Assembly: GCA_002083775.1 (NCBI GenBank)
Contig: MTEI01000004.1
Coordinates: 186,001 to 250,000, forward strand
DNA length: 64,000 bases
Direction of reading: 5' to 3'
DNA from: Rhodoferax ferrireducens
GTDB taxonomy: Bacteria; Pseudomonadota; Gammaproteobacteria; Burkholderiales; Burkholderiaceae_C
The notes below the pieces were generated by a model, which made no database searches, was not told where the DNA came from, and was given only the letters and a program-made list of their open reading frames with translations. Position numbers and translations under genes: made by a program. Within the stretch, counting starts at the first letter, position 1. Each line of letters opens with the position of its first letter. Below, in pieces: positions 49,815-58,605 of this stretch.

Positions 49815-52523
49815 TCAACCGGTCGACACCCAACTTTTCAAACGCGGCCCCAGCGTGTCCTCGGGTTCGGGTTTGCCAAACAGGTAGCCCTGCAGCACAT
49901 CGCACTGGTGCGCGGCCAGAAAATCGCGCTGGGCGGGCGTCTCCACCCCTTCAGCCACCACCTGCAAGCCCAGGCTGTGCGCCAGCGCCAGGGTGGCGGC
50001 AGAGATGGCGGCGTCGTTGGGGTCGGTTTCGATGTCGCGCACAAACTCGCGATCGAGCTTCAAAACCTGGATCGGCAGACGCTTCAAGTAGGCCAGGGAC
50101 GAGTAACCGGTGCCAAAGTCATCAATCGCCAGGCTGAGCCCCAGCGCGCGCAGCGCCTGCAGCTGCTCAATGGCGGCCTGCGGGTCGCTCATGGCCACCG
50201 ATTCAGTCACTTCCAGCTCCAGGTCTTCACCGCACAACTGGTTGGCCTGCATGGCCGCTTGCACCTGCGCCACCAGCGCGGGTTCGCGCAGCTGGTGCGC
50301 CGACAAATTGACCGCCACGCGCAAGTGTTCAAGACCCTGCTGGCGCCACAGCGCACGCTGACGGCAGGCCTGCTCAATCACCCAGCGGCCCAGCGGCAGG
50401 ATCAGCCCGGTTTCTTCGGCCAGCGGGATGAACAAGGCTGGCGATACCAGGCCACGCGTCGGGTGGTGCCAGCGGATCAGCGCCTCCACACCACACACGC
50501 TGGCATCACGGGTACGCACCTGCGGCTGGTAATACAGCTCAAACTGTTGCTCGTCAAGGGCGCGGCGCAAGTCACGCTCCAGCTCCAGCCGGTCACCGGC
50601 GCGGGCGGTCATGGCGGCATTGAAATACTGGATGTTGTTGCGCCCCTGCTCTTTGGCCGCATACATGGCGGTGTCGGCGTTTTTCATCAGGCTGTCGACA
50701 TCTTCGCCATCTTGCGGGAACAGCGCGATACCGATGCTGGGGCTGGTGTGCTGCACACCTTGTGGCAGCTCATAGGGCAGCGCCAGTGTCTCCAGAATTT
50801 TTTGCGCCACACTGGCCACATCGGCCACGCCTTCCAGGCTGCTGAGCACCACCACAAACTCGTCACCGCCCTGGCGCGCCACGATGTCGCTCTCACGCAC
50901 GCTGGCCAGCAGGCGCCGCGCCACTTCTATCAGCAGCAGGTCGCCCACGTGGTGGCCCATAGCGTCGTTGATGGCCTTGAAACGGTCCAGATCAATGAAC
51001 AGCACGGCCAGCTTTTCGTCAGAACGCCGTGCCGACAACAAGGCCTGGTCAAGACGGGTTTCCAGGGTGTAACGGTTGAACAGGCCAGTCAGCGTGTCGT
51101 GGCGGGCCAGATGCTCAATGCGCGCCTGAGCCGCCTTGCGCTCGCTGATGTCCTGCACCACCAGCATCAGCTCGTTGGCGGGCAAGCGCACGGTGTCGAC
51201 CTCAATCCACAAATTCAGCCGGGCGTCCTGATAATTCACCGATTCCAGCGTGTGGGTCTGGCCCGTGCTCTGCGTGTCGCGCAGCGCAGCCAGGATGCCA
51301 CTGCCCTCCACCCCCGGCAAAACACGGCTGATGGGGCGCTGCAGCACCTCTTGGCGGTTCATCCCGATGATGCGTTCGCCGCGCGCGTTGAAATCAACAA
51401 AGTCAAAGTCGCCAACCACATCACTGGGTTGCAGCACAGCCACACCGTCGGTCATGCTGCCCAGCATGGCGCGAAAGCGGGCCTCCTGTGCCGCCAGCAC
51501 GCCTTCAGTCTGCAGAAAGCGCCGCGCCAGCAGCAGTGCCATGCCCCCCGAGAGCATGACAAACACCACAAACGCCAGCCAGGTCAGCCGCACCGCCTGG
51601 CGCGCCGGGGCCAGCGCTTCCGCACTGTCCATCTTGACCACCATGCCCCAACGCAGCGCGGGCAGGTAGCGCCAGGCTGCAGCCACCTCGATGCCCACAT
51701 AGTCGCGGGCAAGCCCCTGGCCATGCTGCCCGGCCAGCGCCTGCTGCATCGGCTCGGCACTGTTCACCAGCGGGATGCGATAGCTGTAAGGCGCACCATC
51801 CACCCGGCTCAAGGGGGCGGTGTAGAGCACCTCCTGCCCCACGCGTTGGGCCAGCACGGTCTCGCCGCTTTGGCCCAGGCCGGTGCGGTCCAGCACCACC
51901 GGCATCAGCGTATCCAGACTCAGCTGCAGGGCCAGGGCGCCTATGGCGCGGCCCTGCGCCAGCACCGGCGTGACCAGAAACGCAGACACCTCATCGCCCG
52001 ACGGCGCATAAGGCGCAAACGGGCTCAGGTCGGTGTGCAGCGAGGTCATGGCCTGGCGGTAGGCCTGTGCCAGCAGGGTCATCTGATACGGCCCGCGCAG
52101 CAGGTTGGTGCCCAGGTCGGCTTCGCGCCGGACGGAAAACACCACATTGCCATCCAGATCAATCAGCAGCAGGTGGTGGTAAAGATGGGGGTCAGCCAGG
52201 TCAGCCAGGCGCTGGCGAAAGCGCTGGTCCAGCGCCCGACGGTCTGCCACGTTGGGCCCGCCAGACGCCTGCACCAGCGACTGCAAGGCCTCATGCACCA
52301 CCGCGCTGCGCGCTTGCGAGCGTGCATCGTCCAGGCGCTCCTCTACAAAGTTGTTGATCTGATCGGTTTTTTTGTCGGCAATGGTAGAGACGTTTTGCAG
52401 CACGGTATGGGTCAACGTGCGGTCAAACGTGGTCAGGTAAAACCAGGCCAACCCGGCCATGGGCATCACCGCCACCAGCAAAAAGCCAAGTACCAGGCGA
52501 ACACTGAGCGGGAGCTTCTTCAT
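49815..52523 (-). CDS. Membrane GGDEF-EAL c-di-GMP enzyme with Cache and PAS domains
   Basis: A 902-residue sensor: membrane helix (residues 8-30), periplasmic double-Cache domain (about 35-310), helix (about 325-345), PAS (about 358-480), GGDEF and EAL. GGDEF is intact with the RxxD inhibitory site (RESD, five residues before). EAL residues are also intact (VEALIRWHHP, NLSAHQL, EVTES, IDDFGTGYSSL, VAEGVET), so both synthesis and breakdown of c-di-GMP are possible. Its ATG overlaps the stop of a UrtA-like binding-protein gene, so the two are translated together and probably form one sensing unit. Confidence 0.93.
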   Translation of the reverse strand: MKKLPLSVRLVLGFLLVAVMPMAGLAWFYLTTFDRTLTHTVLQNVSTIADKKTDQINNFVEERLDDARSQARSAVVHEALQSLVQASGGPNVADRRALDQRFRQRLADLADPHLYHHLLLIDLDGNVVFSVRREADLGTNLLRGPYQMTLLAQAYRQAMTSLHTDLSPFAPYAPSGDEVSAFLVTPVLAQGRAIGALALQLSLDTLMPVVLDRTGLGQSGETVLAQRVGQEVLYTAPLSRVDGAPYSYRIPLVNSAEPMQQALAGQHGQGLARDYVGIEVAAAWRYLPALRWGMVVKMDSAEALAPARQAVRLTWLAFVVFVMLSGGMALLLARRFLQTEGVLAAQEARFRAMLGSMTDGVAVLQPSDVVGDFDFVDFNARGERIIGMNRQEVLQRPISRVLPGVEGSGILAALRDTQSTGQTHTLESVNYQDARLNLWIEVDTVRLPANELMLVVQDISERKAAQARIEHLARHDTLTGLFNRYTLETRLDQALLSARRSDEKLAVLFIDLDRFKAINDAMGHHVGDLLLIEVARRLLASVRESDIVARQGGDEFVVVLSSLEGVADVASVAQKILETLALPYELPQGVQHTSPSIGIALFPQDGEDVDSLMKNADTAMYAAKEQGRNNIQYFNAAMTARAGDRLELERDLRRALDEQQFELYYQPQVRTRDASVCGVEALIRWHHPTRGLVSPALFIPLAEETGLILPLGRWVIEQACRQRALWRQQGLEHLRVAVNLSAHQLREPALVAQVQAAMQANQLCGEDLELEVTESVAMSDPQAAIEQLQALRALGLSLAIDDFGTGYSSLAYLKRLPIQVLKLDREFVRDIETDPNDAAISAATLALAHSLGLQVVAEGVETPAQRDFLAAHQCDVLQGYLFGKPEPEDTLGPRLKSWVSTG

Positions 52524-53827
52524 GGTGCCGCCACCGTCACCACCACGTGGGGCACCGCCGATGCGGTGGCGGCATCGGCAAGTAACGCGGCCAGCAGCGC
52601 TTGCCATTCAGAGCGCGATCGATAGCCCGGCCAAGGCGTGGGGCGCACCAGCTCGGTGGCGCTTTGCACCGGGTCAAACTGGCCATCCGGACGTGCCACG
52701 CCAATGTTGACCGTGCGCCAGACATGGCGCGTGGCGGCGTCAACCGCCACAATGCCCGAGGGCCCGGCCAGGCTTTGGCGGCCCATGGCCTGGTTGACGC
52801 GCAACGGGTCTGCCGTGCTGCTTTCGCGCACCGCATTGGCCCACAACATCACATTGTTGTAACTCGCCTCCACCGGGTCGCTGGTGACCCGGTCGGCCCC
52901 ATAGCGCGCCCGATAGGCCGCCACAAAACGCAGATTGGCGGGCGTCGCCAGGTTCTGGAAATAGCTCCACACGGCGTAGTGGTAGGGGTGAAACACTGCC
53001 GGACCCATGGCATGCAGCTCGCTTTCGGACAGGCTAAACGACACCATCGGCATGGTGTTGGTTCGGGCCTTGAGTGCTTTGAGAAAGTGCAGGTTGCTGT
53101 CGCCGTTGAGGGTGTTGAGGATCACATCGGGATGCAGGCGCTCCATATCTTGCACCAGCGCATCAAAATTGCTGTGGCCCAGGGGGAAGTAGTGCTCCGC
53201 CAGCACCACGCCAGCGGCGGATGCAGCCACGTCCTTGATCAGCATGTTGGCAGCGCGGGGAAACACATAGTCCGACCCCACAAGGTAAATGCGCCGCCCC
53301 AGGTTGGTCATGGCCCAGTGCGCCCCCGGAATCACCTGCTGGTTGGGTGCCGCGCCGGTGTAGATGATGTTGGGCGACTGCTCCAGCCCTTCATACTGCA
53401 CGGCATAAAACATCAGGTGCCCGTGTTGCTCCACCACCGGTTTCACGGCCTTGCGGCAGGCTGAGGTCCAGCAGGCAAACAGCACGCTGACTTTTTCTGT
53501 GCTGATCAGGCGCTGGGCCTCGGCGGCGGCCTGGCCCCAGTTGGAGGCGCTGTCTGCCACCAGCAGTTCGATCGGGCGGCCCAGCAAGCCGCCCTGCGCG
53601 TTGAGCTCCTCCACTGCCAACCGCACGGCATCCACCAGCGGCTGCTCACTGGTGGCCATGGAGCCTGTGAGCGCATGCACAACCCCCACCCGGATCGGTA
53701 GCGGCGCCTTGGGCGGCAGCCACAGCAGCGCACCCGCCAGCAAGATCAGCAAGGTCAGCAGGACGCCAGCCAGCTGCGCCTGACGTAGCCACGCAGGGCG
53801 GGTTTGGCCGGGATGAAAGTGAGTCAA
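52520..53827 (-). CDS. UrtA/AmiC-like binding protein, probably membrane-anchored
   Basis: A 435-residue protein closely related to the urea/short-amide receptors: IRVGVVHALTGSMATSEQ, LFACWTSACRKAVKPVVEQ, FYAVQYEGLEQSPN and YTGAAPNQQVIPGAHWAM parallel UrtA at 21717. Residues about 18-36 (AGVLLTLLILLAGALLWLP) form a signal or membrane anchor without a clear cleavage site. The start is a TTG at 53827 with GGAG five bases upstream, because no ATG or GTG is suitably placed. It has no transporter genes nearby and overlaps the GGDEF-EAL gene by ATGA, implying a signalling rather than uptake role. Confidence 0.82.
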   Translation of the reverse strand: MTHFHPGQTRPAWLRQAQLAGVLLTLLILLAGALLWLPPKAPLPIRVGVVHALTGSMATSEQPLVDAVRLAVEELNAQGGLLGRPIELLVADSASNWGQAAAEAQRLISTEKVSVLFACWTSACRKAVKPVVEQHGHLMFYAVQYEGLEQSPNIIYTGAAPNQQVIPGAHWAMTNLGRRIYLVGSDYVFPRAANMLIKDVAASAAGVVLAEHYFPLGHSNFDALVQDMERLHPDVILNTLNGDSNLHFLKALKARTNTMPMVSFSLSESELHAMGPAVFHPYHYAVWSYFQNLATPANLRFVAAYRARYGADRVTSDPVEASYNNVMLWANAVRESSTADPLRVNQAMGRQSLAGPSGIVAVDAATRHVWRTVNIGVARPDGQFDPVQSATELVRPTPWPGYRSRSEWQALLAALLADAATASAVPHVVVTVAAP

Positions 53828-54015
53828 ACAGATCTCCGGGGGAATCGAACCAACGACGACATTGAACCGCGCAGTGTCGCATTGCGCTGGCGTCTTGCCA
53901 ACAGGCAGGCTTGTAAAAAATACTGGCAACACTGACCTGCCTTTGGGCGGCCAGGGATCCAGCCCCAGGCACGATTGGCTATCATCCTCCGGCCACATCA
54001 ACCAGGGTGCCAAAC

Positions 54016-54438
54016 ATGCTTATCCGCATCATTTATGTCAGCAAGGCGGTCGGGCCGCAAACCACCACCATGACCAATGCCATCCTGCAGAAATCGCAAG
54101 CCTGGAACCAGGCCAATGACATCACGGGTGTGCTTTGCCAGGGACAGGGCGTGTTTTTACAGGCACTGGAAGGCGAGCGCCGCACGGTGACTGACCTGTA
54201 TGCGCGCATCCATGCTGATCAGCGACACACGAATGTGGAAATGCTGCACTGTGAAAGCATTGTCAAAAGACGCTATGCAAATTGGTCCATGGCCCACGTC
54301 AGCTTGTCTGATGTTGACCCGGAAACAACCATCGACTGGCCGGAATTTGACCCCTACGGCATCACCGGGCTGCTGGTGATGGCGCGCATTGATGACTTGC
54401 TGGCCTCTGGCACCGTCATTCAAAGCCGGACGCCCTGA
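54016..54438 (+). CDS. Single-domain BLUF blue-light photoreceptor
   Basis: A 140-residue FAD-binding BLUF protein. All photocycle residues are at AppA-like spacing: Tyr7, Asn31, Gln49, Trp90 and Met92 (RIIYVSK, NQANDITG, GVFLQALEG, NWSMAHV). About 45 residues follow the core and carry no recognised output domain, so it must act by binding a partner. It is divergent from the UrtA-like/GGDEF-EAL pair across 188 bases and 15 bases ahead of a radical SAM gene. A GTG start at 54007 is possible. Confidence 0.93.
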   Translation: MLIRIIYVSKAVGPQTTTMTNAILQKSQAWNQANDITGVLCQGQGVFLQALEGERRTVTDLYARIHADQRHTNVEMLHCESIVKRRYANWSMAHVSLSDVDPETTIDWPEFDPYGITGLLVMARIDDLLASGTVIQSRTP

Positions 54439-54453
54439 AAAAAGCCTGCCCTG

Positions 54454-55422
54454 ATGACGCCACCCCCTTCCTGCGCTTTCGGCCCGCGCCGCTACCGCAG
54501 TTGGAACGAATACGTCAAAACCCGCTACGGCGGACGGGTGCAAAAGGTGTCGGTGCTGGCGGGCTTCACATGCCCGAACCGTGACGGGCTGATTGGCAAA
54601 GGCGGCTGCACCTTTTGCAACAACGACGGCTTCACGCCAGGCTACTTGGAGCCGCAGCAAAGCATCACCGCGCAGTTGGACCACGGGCTGGACTTTTTGC
54701 GCAGGCGTTACCCCGGCACCCAGCGCTACATGGCCTACTTTCAGAGCTACAGCAACACCTACGGCGAGCTGGGGAGGCTGCAAGGTTGTTTTGAGGAAGC
54801 GCTGGCGCACCCGGCCATCACCGGGCTGGCCATTGGCACGCGGCCGGACTGCCTGCCGGATAACGTGCTGGACTATCTGGCCGAATTGGCCCGCAGCGTC
54901 ATCATCGAGCTGGAGATTGGCGTCGAATCCTGCAACGACGCGACTCTTGCGCGAGTGAACCGCGGCCACACCTTTGCCACCAGTGCCGATGCCATCGAAC
55001 GATCCGCAGCGCGTGGCCTGGAAGTGACTGCGCACGTGTTGCTGGGCTTGCCCGGTGAGTCAACCGAGAGCATGCTGGACGGCGCGCGGCTGTTGTCAGC
55101 CTTGCCAATCCATGCGCTCAAATTGCATCAGCTGCAAGTGGTGCGCGGCACCGTGCTGGCGCGCGACTGGCAGCGCGATCCGGAATCTGTGCCGCTGCTG
55201 GGCGAGGAAGAATGCATCAGCCTGCTGGCCGATTTCATCGAGCGCCTGTCGCCGCGCATCCTGTTGCAGCGTGTCGGCAGCGAGGTGCCGCCGTCTCAAA
55301 AACTGGCCCCTGAGTGGAATGTGCGCCTGTCTGAACTGGCCCCGCGCCTTTCAGCCGAGTTGGCACGCCGGGGCACCTGGCAGGGGTGCCGACACGTCGC
55401 TACAGGCCAATTTCAGGCATAA
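54454..55422 (+). CDS. Radical SAM protein, TIGR01212/YhcC family
   Basis: A 322-residue radical S-adenosylmethionine enzyme. The cluster cysteines C40, C52 and C55 lie in FTCPNRDGLIGKGGCTFC, the spacing typical of YhcC proteins. Other marks: YFQSYSNTYGEL, IGTRPDCLPD, ELEIGVES and HVLLGLPGES. The reaction is unknown; a role in RNA or protein modification is suspected for the family. It is the second gene of a short plus-strand run with the BLUF gene. Confidence 0.92.
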   Translation: MTPPPSCAFGPRRYRSWNEYVKTRYGGRVQKVSVLAGFTCPNRDGLIGKGGCTFCNNDGFTPGYLEPQQSITAQLDHGLDFLRRRYPGTQRYMAYFQSYSNTYGELGRLQGCFEEALAHPAITGLAIGTRPDCLPDNVLDYLAELARSVIIELEIGVESCNDATLARVNRGHTFATSADAIERSAARGLEVTAHVLLGLPGESTESMLDGARLLSALPIHALKLHQLQVVRGTVLARDWQRDPESVPLLGEEECISLLADFIERLSPRILLQRVGSEVPPSQKLAPEWNVRLSELAPRLSAELARRGTWQGCRHVATGQFQA

Positions 55423-55604
55423 ATGGCTTACAACGCGCCGTAACGCCCAGCGCGGTGGTGGGTGCCCAGAGTCTGCCGGACCATACCTGGGTTCATGTGG
55501 TTTGAAACCGTATCTGTTTGACGCGAAGCAAAGCAAGTCGACATGTCTGGTCACAAAATGTACTTGGCTTCACTGCCTTGTTCAAAGAAAAGCAAAACAC
55601 AGTC

Positions 55605-57356
55605 ATGGACACCACGCAACAAAGTAGTTCCTGGAACCACATGCAACTATGCCGAAATTCCATCGAACTCGGCAACTTCCTCAGAACGCAAAAAGTTCAC
55701 CACCTGAAGCTGGGGCAGTTTTTGCTGAATGAAAAATTGCTCACCAACGAAACCTTACGCAGCGCACTGAACCAGCAGAGACTTTCTCCCAACCAGAAAC
55801 TCGGTGAAATTCTGATCGCGATGCACGCCATTTCGAAAGAAGACCTGGACCGCCTGATTCTGGAGACACTGGATCTGCCCAAGGCGGTACTTGGAGATTT
55901 TGATTTCGACACCAAAATTACGTCATTGGTGCCAGTTGAGCTTGCGCGTAACTTGTACGTCATGCCGCTCATGATTCATGAAGACACGCTGATCCTGGCG
56001 ACCGCCGCTGTACAAAATGTGGAATCGTCAAAGCTGCTGCGCTTCACGGTGGGTCATCCGGTTCAATTTGTCATATCTTCGCGCGAAGAGATTGCCAAAG
56101 CGATCGAGACCAACTACCAGGAGTTTCAGAAAGTCCAGGAATTTAATATTCACGCACCAGAAGTCACTGACGAACAGCGCATCTGGCGAGATGCAGAAGA
56201 GATGGCCAACCAGGCGCCTCTGGTACAGCTGGTCAACTCCATTATTCTCGATGCGATCAACCAACACGCCTCGGATATTCATATTCGTCCGAGTGAAAAG
56301 TCATTTGAACTGTTGTACCGCATTGATGGCAGCTTGCTCTCGATACGTCAGTTCAACCATAGCCTATTGCCTGCCATGGTCAGCCGCATCAAGATATTGT
56401 CGCGTCTGAATATTGCAGAACACAGGTTGGCACAAGACGGTCGCATTCGCATCCATGACAAATTGCAATCGGTTGATTTGCGTATTTCAATCATTCCGGT
56501 GCAATACGGCGAGAGCATTGTGATTCGCATTTTGAATAAAAACCAGGGGCTGCGCTCAATCCACGAAATTGGCTTCAAACCTAGCGACAAAGAGCGGCTT
56601 ATAGACTTGATCAAACGCAGTTACGGCATCATATTGGTCACTGGGCCCACCGGGTCAGGAAAATCAACTACCTTGTATGCAACGCTTCAAGAAGTTGAAA
56701 AGGACAACATTAACGTGATCACAGTGGAAGACCCGATCGAATATGAATTGTCCGACACGAGGCAAATTCAGATCAATCCGGCGATTAATTTTGGTTTTCC
56801 CCAAGCCTTGAGACATATCCTGCGGCATGACCCTGATGTCATCATGATCGGTGAAATGCGCGATGTGGAGACTTGCAAGATAGCGGTAGAAAGCGCCTTG
56901 ACCGGCCATCTGGTTTTTAGCACCTTGCATACCAATGATGCCGCCAGTACGCTGGTGCGGTTGATGGAGATTGGCATCGCGCCGTACCTGGTCCGCTCTG
57001 CCGTCATCGGCGTGCTGGCGCAGCGGCTGGTACGCCGGAATTGCCCCGATTGTCTGCAAGAGGAGACCGTTTCTGCTTTGATGCGGAAAAATCTTTTACT
57101 CGATGAACATGAAAAGTTTTATCGCGGCACGGGATGCAAAAGCTGCCGTCAGACCGGATTCAAGGGGCGGCTGGCAATTTATGAATTGCTGATCATGGAT
57201 GAAGAATTGCGTGCACAAATCGGCGCCGGTGTTGCCAGCGATGCATATCGTCAGCTGGCATTGAAGAACGGCATGATCAGCTTGCCGGCCAATGGTGTTG
57301 AACAAGCGCGGGCCAAACTGGTATCGATTGCTGAGGTATACAGGGCCTGCATGTAA
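55605..57356 (+). CDS. PilB/GspE-type secretion ATPase with MshEN-like N-terminus
   Basis: A 583-residue hexameric-type assembly ATPase. The N-terminal region holds two tandem repeats (KLGQFLLNEKLLTNETL from residue 35 and KLGEILIAMHAISKEDL from residue 65) resembling MshEN, a c-di-GMP-binding module, although Lys replaces the usual Arg. The ATPase core has GPTGSGKST, Asp box TVEDPIEYEL, Walker B VIMIGEMRD and a tetracysteine zinc site (CPDC...CKSC). No pilin, PilC or secretin genes are near. Codon use is less GC-rich than neighbours, which hints at separate acquisition. Confidence 0.9.
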   Translation: MDTTQQSSSWNHMQLCRNSIELGNFLRTQKVHHLKLGQFLLNEKLLTNETLRSALNQQRLSPNQKLGEILIAMHAISKEDLDRLILETLDLPKAVLGDFDFDTKITSLVPVELARNLYVMPLMIHEDTLILATAAVQNVESSKLLRFTVGHPVQFVISSREEIAKAIETNYQEFQKVQEFNIHAPEVTDEQRIWRDAEEMANQAPLVQLVNSIILDAINQHASDIHIRPSEKSFELLYRIDGSLLSIRQFNHSLLPAMVSRIKILSRLNIAEHRLAQDGRIRIHDKLQSVDLRISIIPVQYGESIVIRILNKNQGLRSIHEIGFKPSDKERLIDLIKRSYGIILVTGPTGSGKSTTLYATLQEVEKDNINVITVEDPIEYELSDTRQIQINPAINFGFPQALRHILRHDPDVIMIGEMRDVETCKIAVESALTGHLVFSTLHTNDAASTLVRLMEIGIAPYLVRSAVIGVLAQRLVRRNCPDCLQEETVSALMRKNLLLDEHEKFYRGTGCKSCRQTGFKGRLAIYELLIMDEELRAQIGAGVASDAYRQLALKNGMISLPANGVEQARAKLVSIAEVYRACM

Positions 57357-57439
57357 CCAAGGGCAGGCACACTGACTTGCAAACTGGCGCAAACAATATT
57401 AGATTCAGGCATTACTTCTCAGTGATAGGTGGCAACAAT

Positions 57440-58474
57440 ATGAAAACCATCGAGGCCTATTTCAAAGCGGCAATCAAGGCAAATGCATCAGACGTGCACC
57501 TTGTTTCAGGCCAGATGGCCGCCATGCGCGTGGACGGCCAGTTGCGACTGATGGAAGATGTGCCGTTGTCTGCCAATGTATTGCAAGAGGAGATCTTTGC
57601 GATACTCACGCCGCACCAGCACCAGCGATACACGGAATCGCTTGAACTGGACATAAGTCACTCGCTCGATGATGTGCGCTTTCGGATCAACCTTCATCAG
57701 CAGTCAGGCGCCATCGGACTTGCCGCCCGATTGATTCCAAAAATCATCCCTTCTCCTCAGGATTTACGCCTTGGATCACAAATCACTGAATTGACGAAAC
57801 TCCTTGATGGCCTGGTGCTGGTCGTTGGACCAACAGGCCATGGCAAATCCACAACCATTGCCTCTCTCCTCGAGGAAATCAACAAGACCAGGGCAGCGCA
57901 CATCGTCACCATCGAAGACCCGGTGGAGTTCGTTTTCGATGGAAAACAATCCCTCATTGAGCAACGTGAAATTGGTGTGGACACGCATTCATTTGCGCAG
58001 GCGCTGAAGTACGTCCTGCGGCAAGACCCCAATGTGATTCTGGTCGGGGAAATGCGTGATCCGGAGACCATCTCGATGGCCTTGACGGCCGCCGAAACCG
58101 GGCATCTGGTCTTTTCCACCCTGCACACACCCAGCGCTGCCGAGGCAGTGGAACGCATTGTCGATGTGTTCGAGGGTGCCCGGCAAAAGCAGGTGCTGGC
58201 GCAACTTTCAGCGGTTCTGCGTGTCGTGGTGGCCCAACAACTGCTCCCTAAACTGGGTGGTGGCAGGGTGGCGGCATACGAAATTCTGGTGAATACAGCT
58301 GCCGTATCGAACCTGATCAGGGAAAACGATATTCCCCAAATCCGCAACGCCATCACCACCGGTGCCCAGCATGGCATGCTGACCATGGACAACTCGATCA
58401 AGGCGCTATTCGATAGAGGCTTGATCGATGCGACCGTCGCCATGCATCGCGTCGCGCGTCAGCGAAAGGTCTGA
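57440..58474 (+). CDS. PilT-type retraction ATPase
   Basis: A 344-residue PilT-family ATPase. The N-terminal part has ASDVHLVSGQMAAMRVDG; Walker A is GPTGHGKST, with His in place of the usual Ser; the Asp box is TIEDPVEFVF; Walker B is VILVGEMRDPET; and the AAETGHLVFSTLHT motif is intact. It lies 83 bases after the PilB-type gene. Together they look like an extension/retraction motor pair, but no pilus genes are in the window. Confidence 0.9.
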   Translation: MKTIEAYFKAAIKANASDVHLVSGQMAAMRVDGQLRLMEDVPLSANVLQEEIFAILTPHQHQRYTESLELDISHSLDDVRFRINLHQQSGAIGLAARLIPKIIPSPQDLRLGSQITELTKLLDGLVLVVGPTGHGKSTTIASLLEEINKTRAAHIVTIEDPVEFVFDGKQSLIEQREIGVDTHSFAQALKYVLRQDPNVILVGEMRDPETISMALTAAETGHLVFSTLHTPSAAEAVERIVDVFEGARQKQVLAQLSAVLRVVVAQQLLPKLGGGRVAAYEILVNTAAVSNLIRENDIPQIRNAITTGAQHGMLTMDNSIKALFDRGLIDATVAMHRVARQRKV

Positions 58475-58605
58475 TTCACAAGGTCGATGAACTTTTCAAC
58501 CAGCGCGAGGCACGCTGTTGGGTATGCCCTGGTGGTCTTCCACTACCGCTGCATGGTGCGTTCTTCCTCTCGCACCCGAGCGCTGCCTGTCGGCCCGCTT
58601 GGTCG

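Noticed and set aside
49908-52625. 905-residue plus-strand open frame opposite the GGDEF-EAL gene
   Set aside because: It is the antisense shadow of a clearly conserved gene; its translation is His/Gln/Arg-rich with no domain.
53836-53880. tRNA-like TpsiC segment (minus strand GGTTCGATTCC)
   Set aside because: No matching acceptor stem, D arm or anticodon arm lies upstream; it falls at the start of the UrtA-like gene and appears to be chance.
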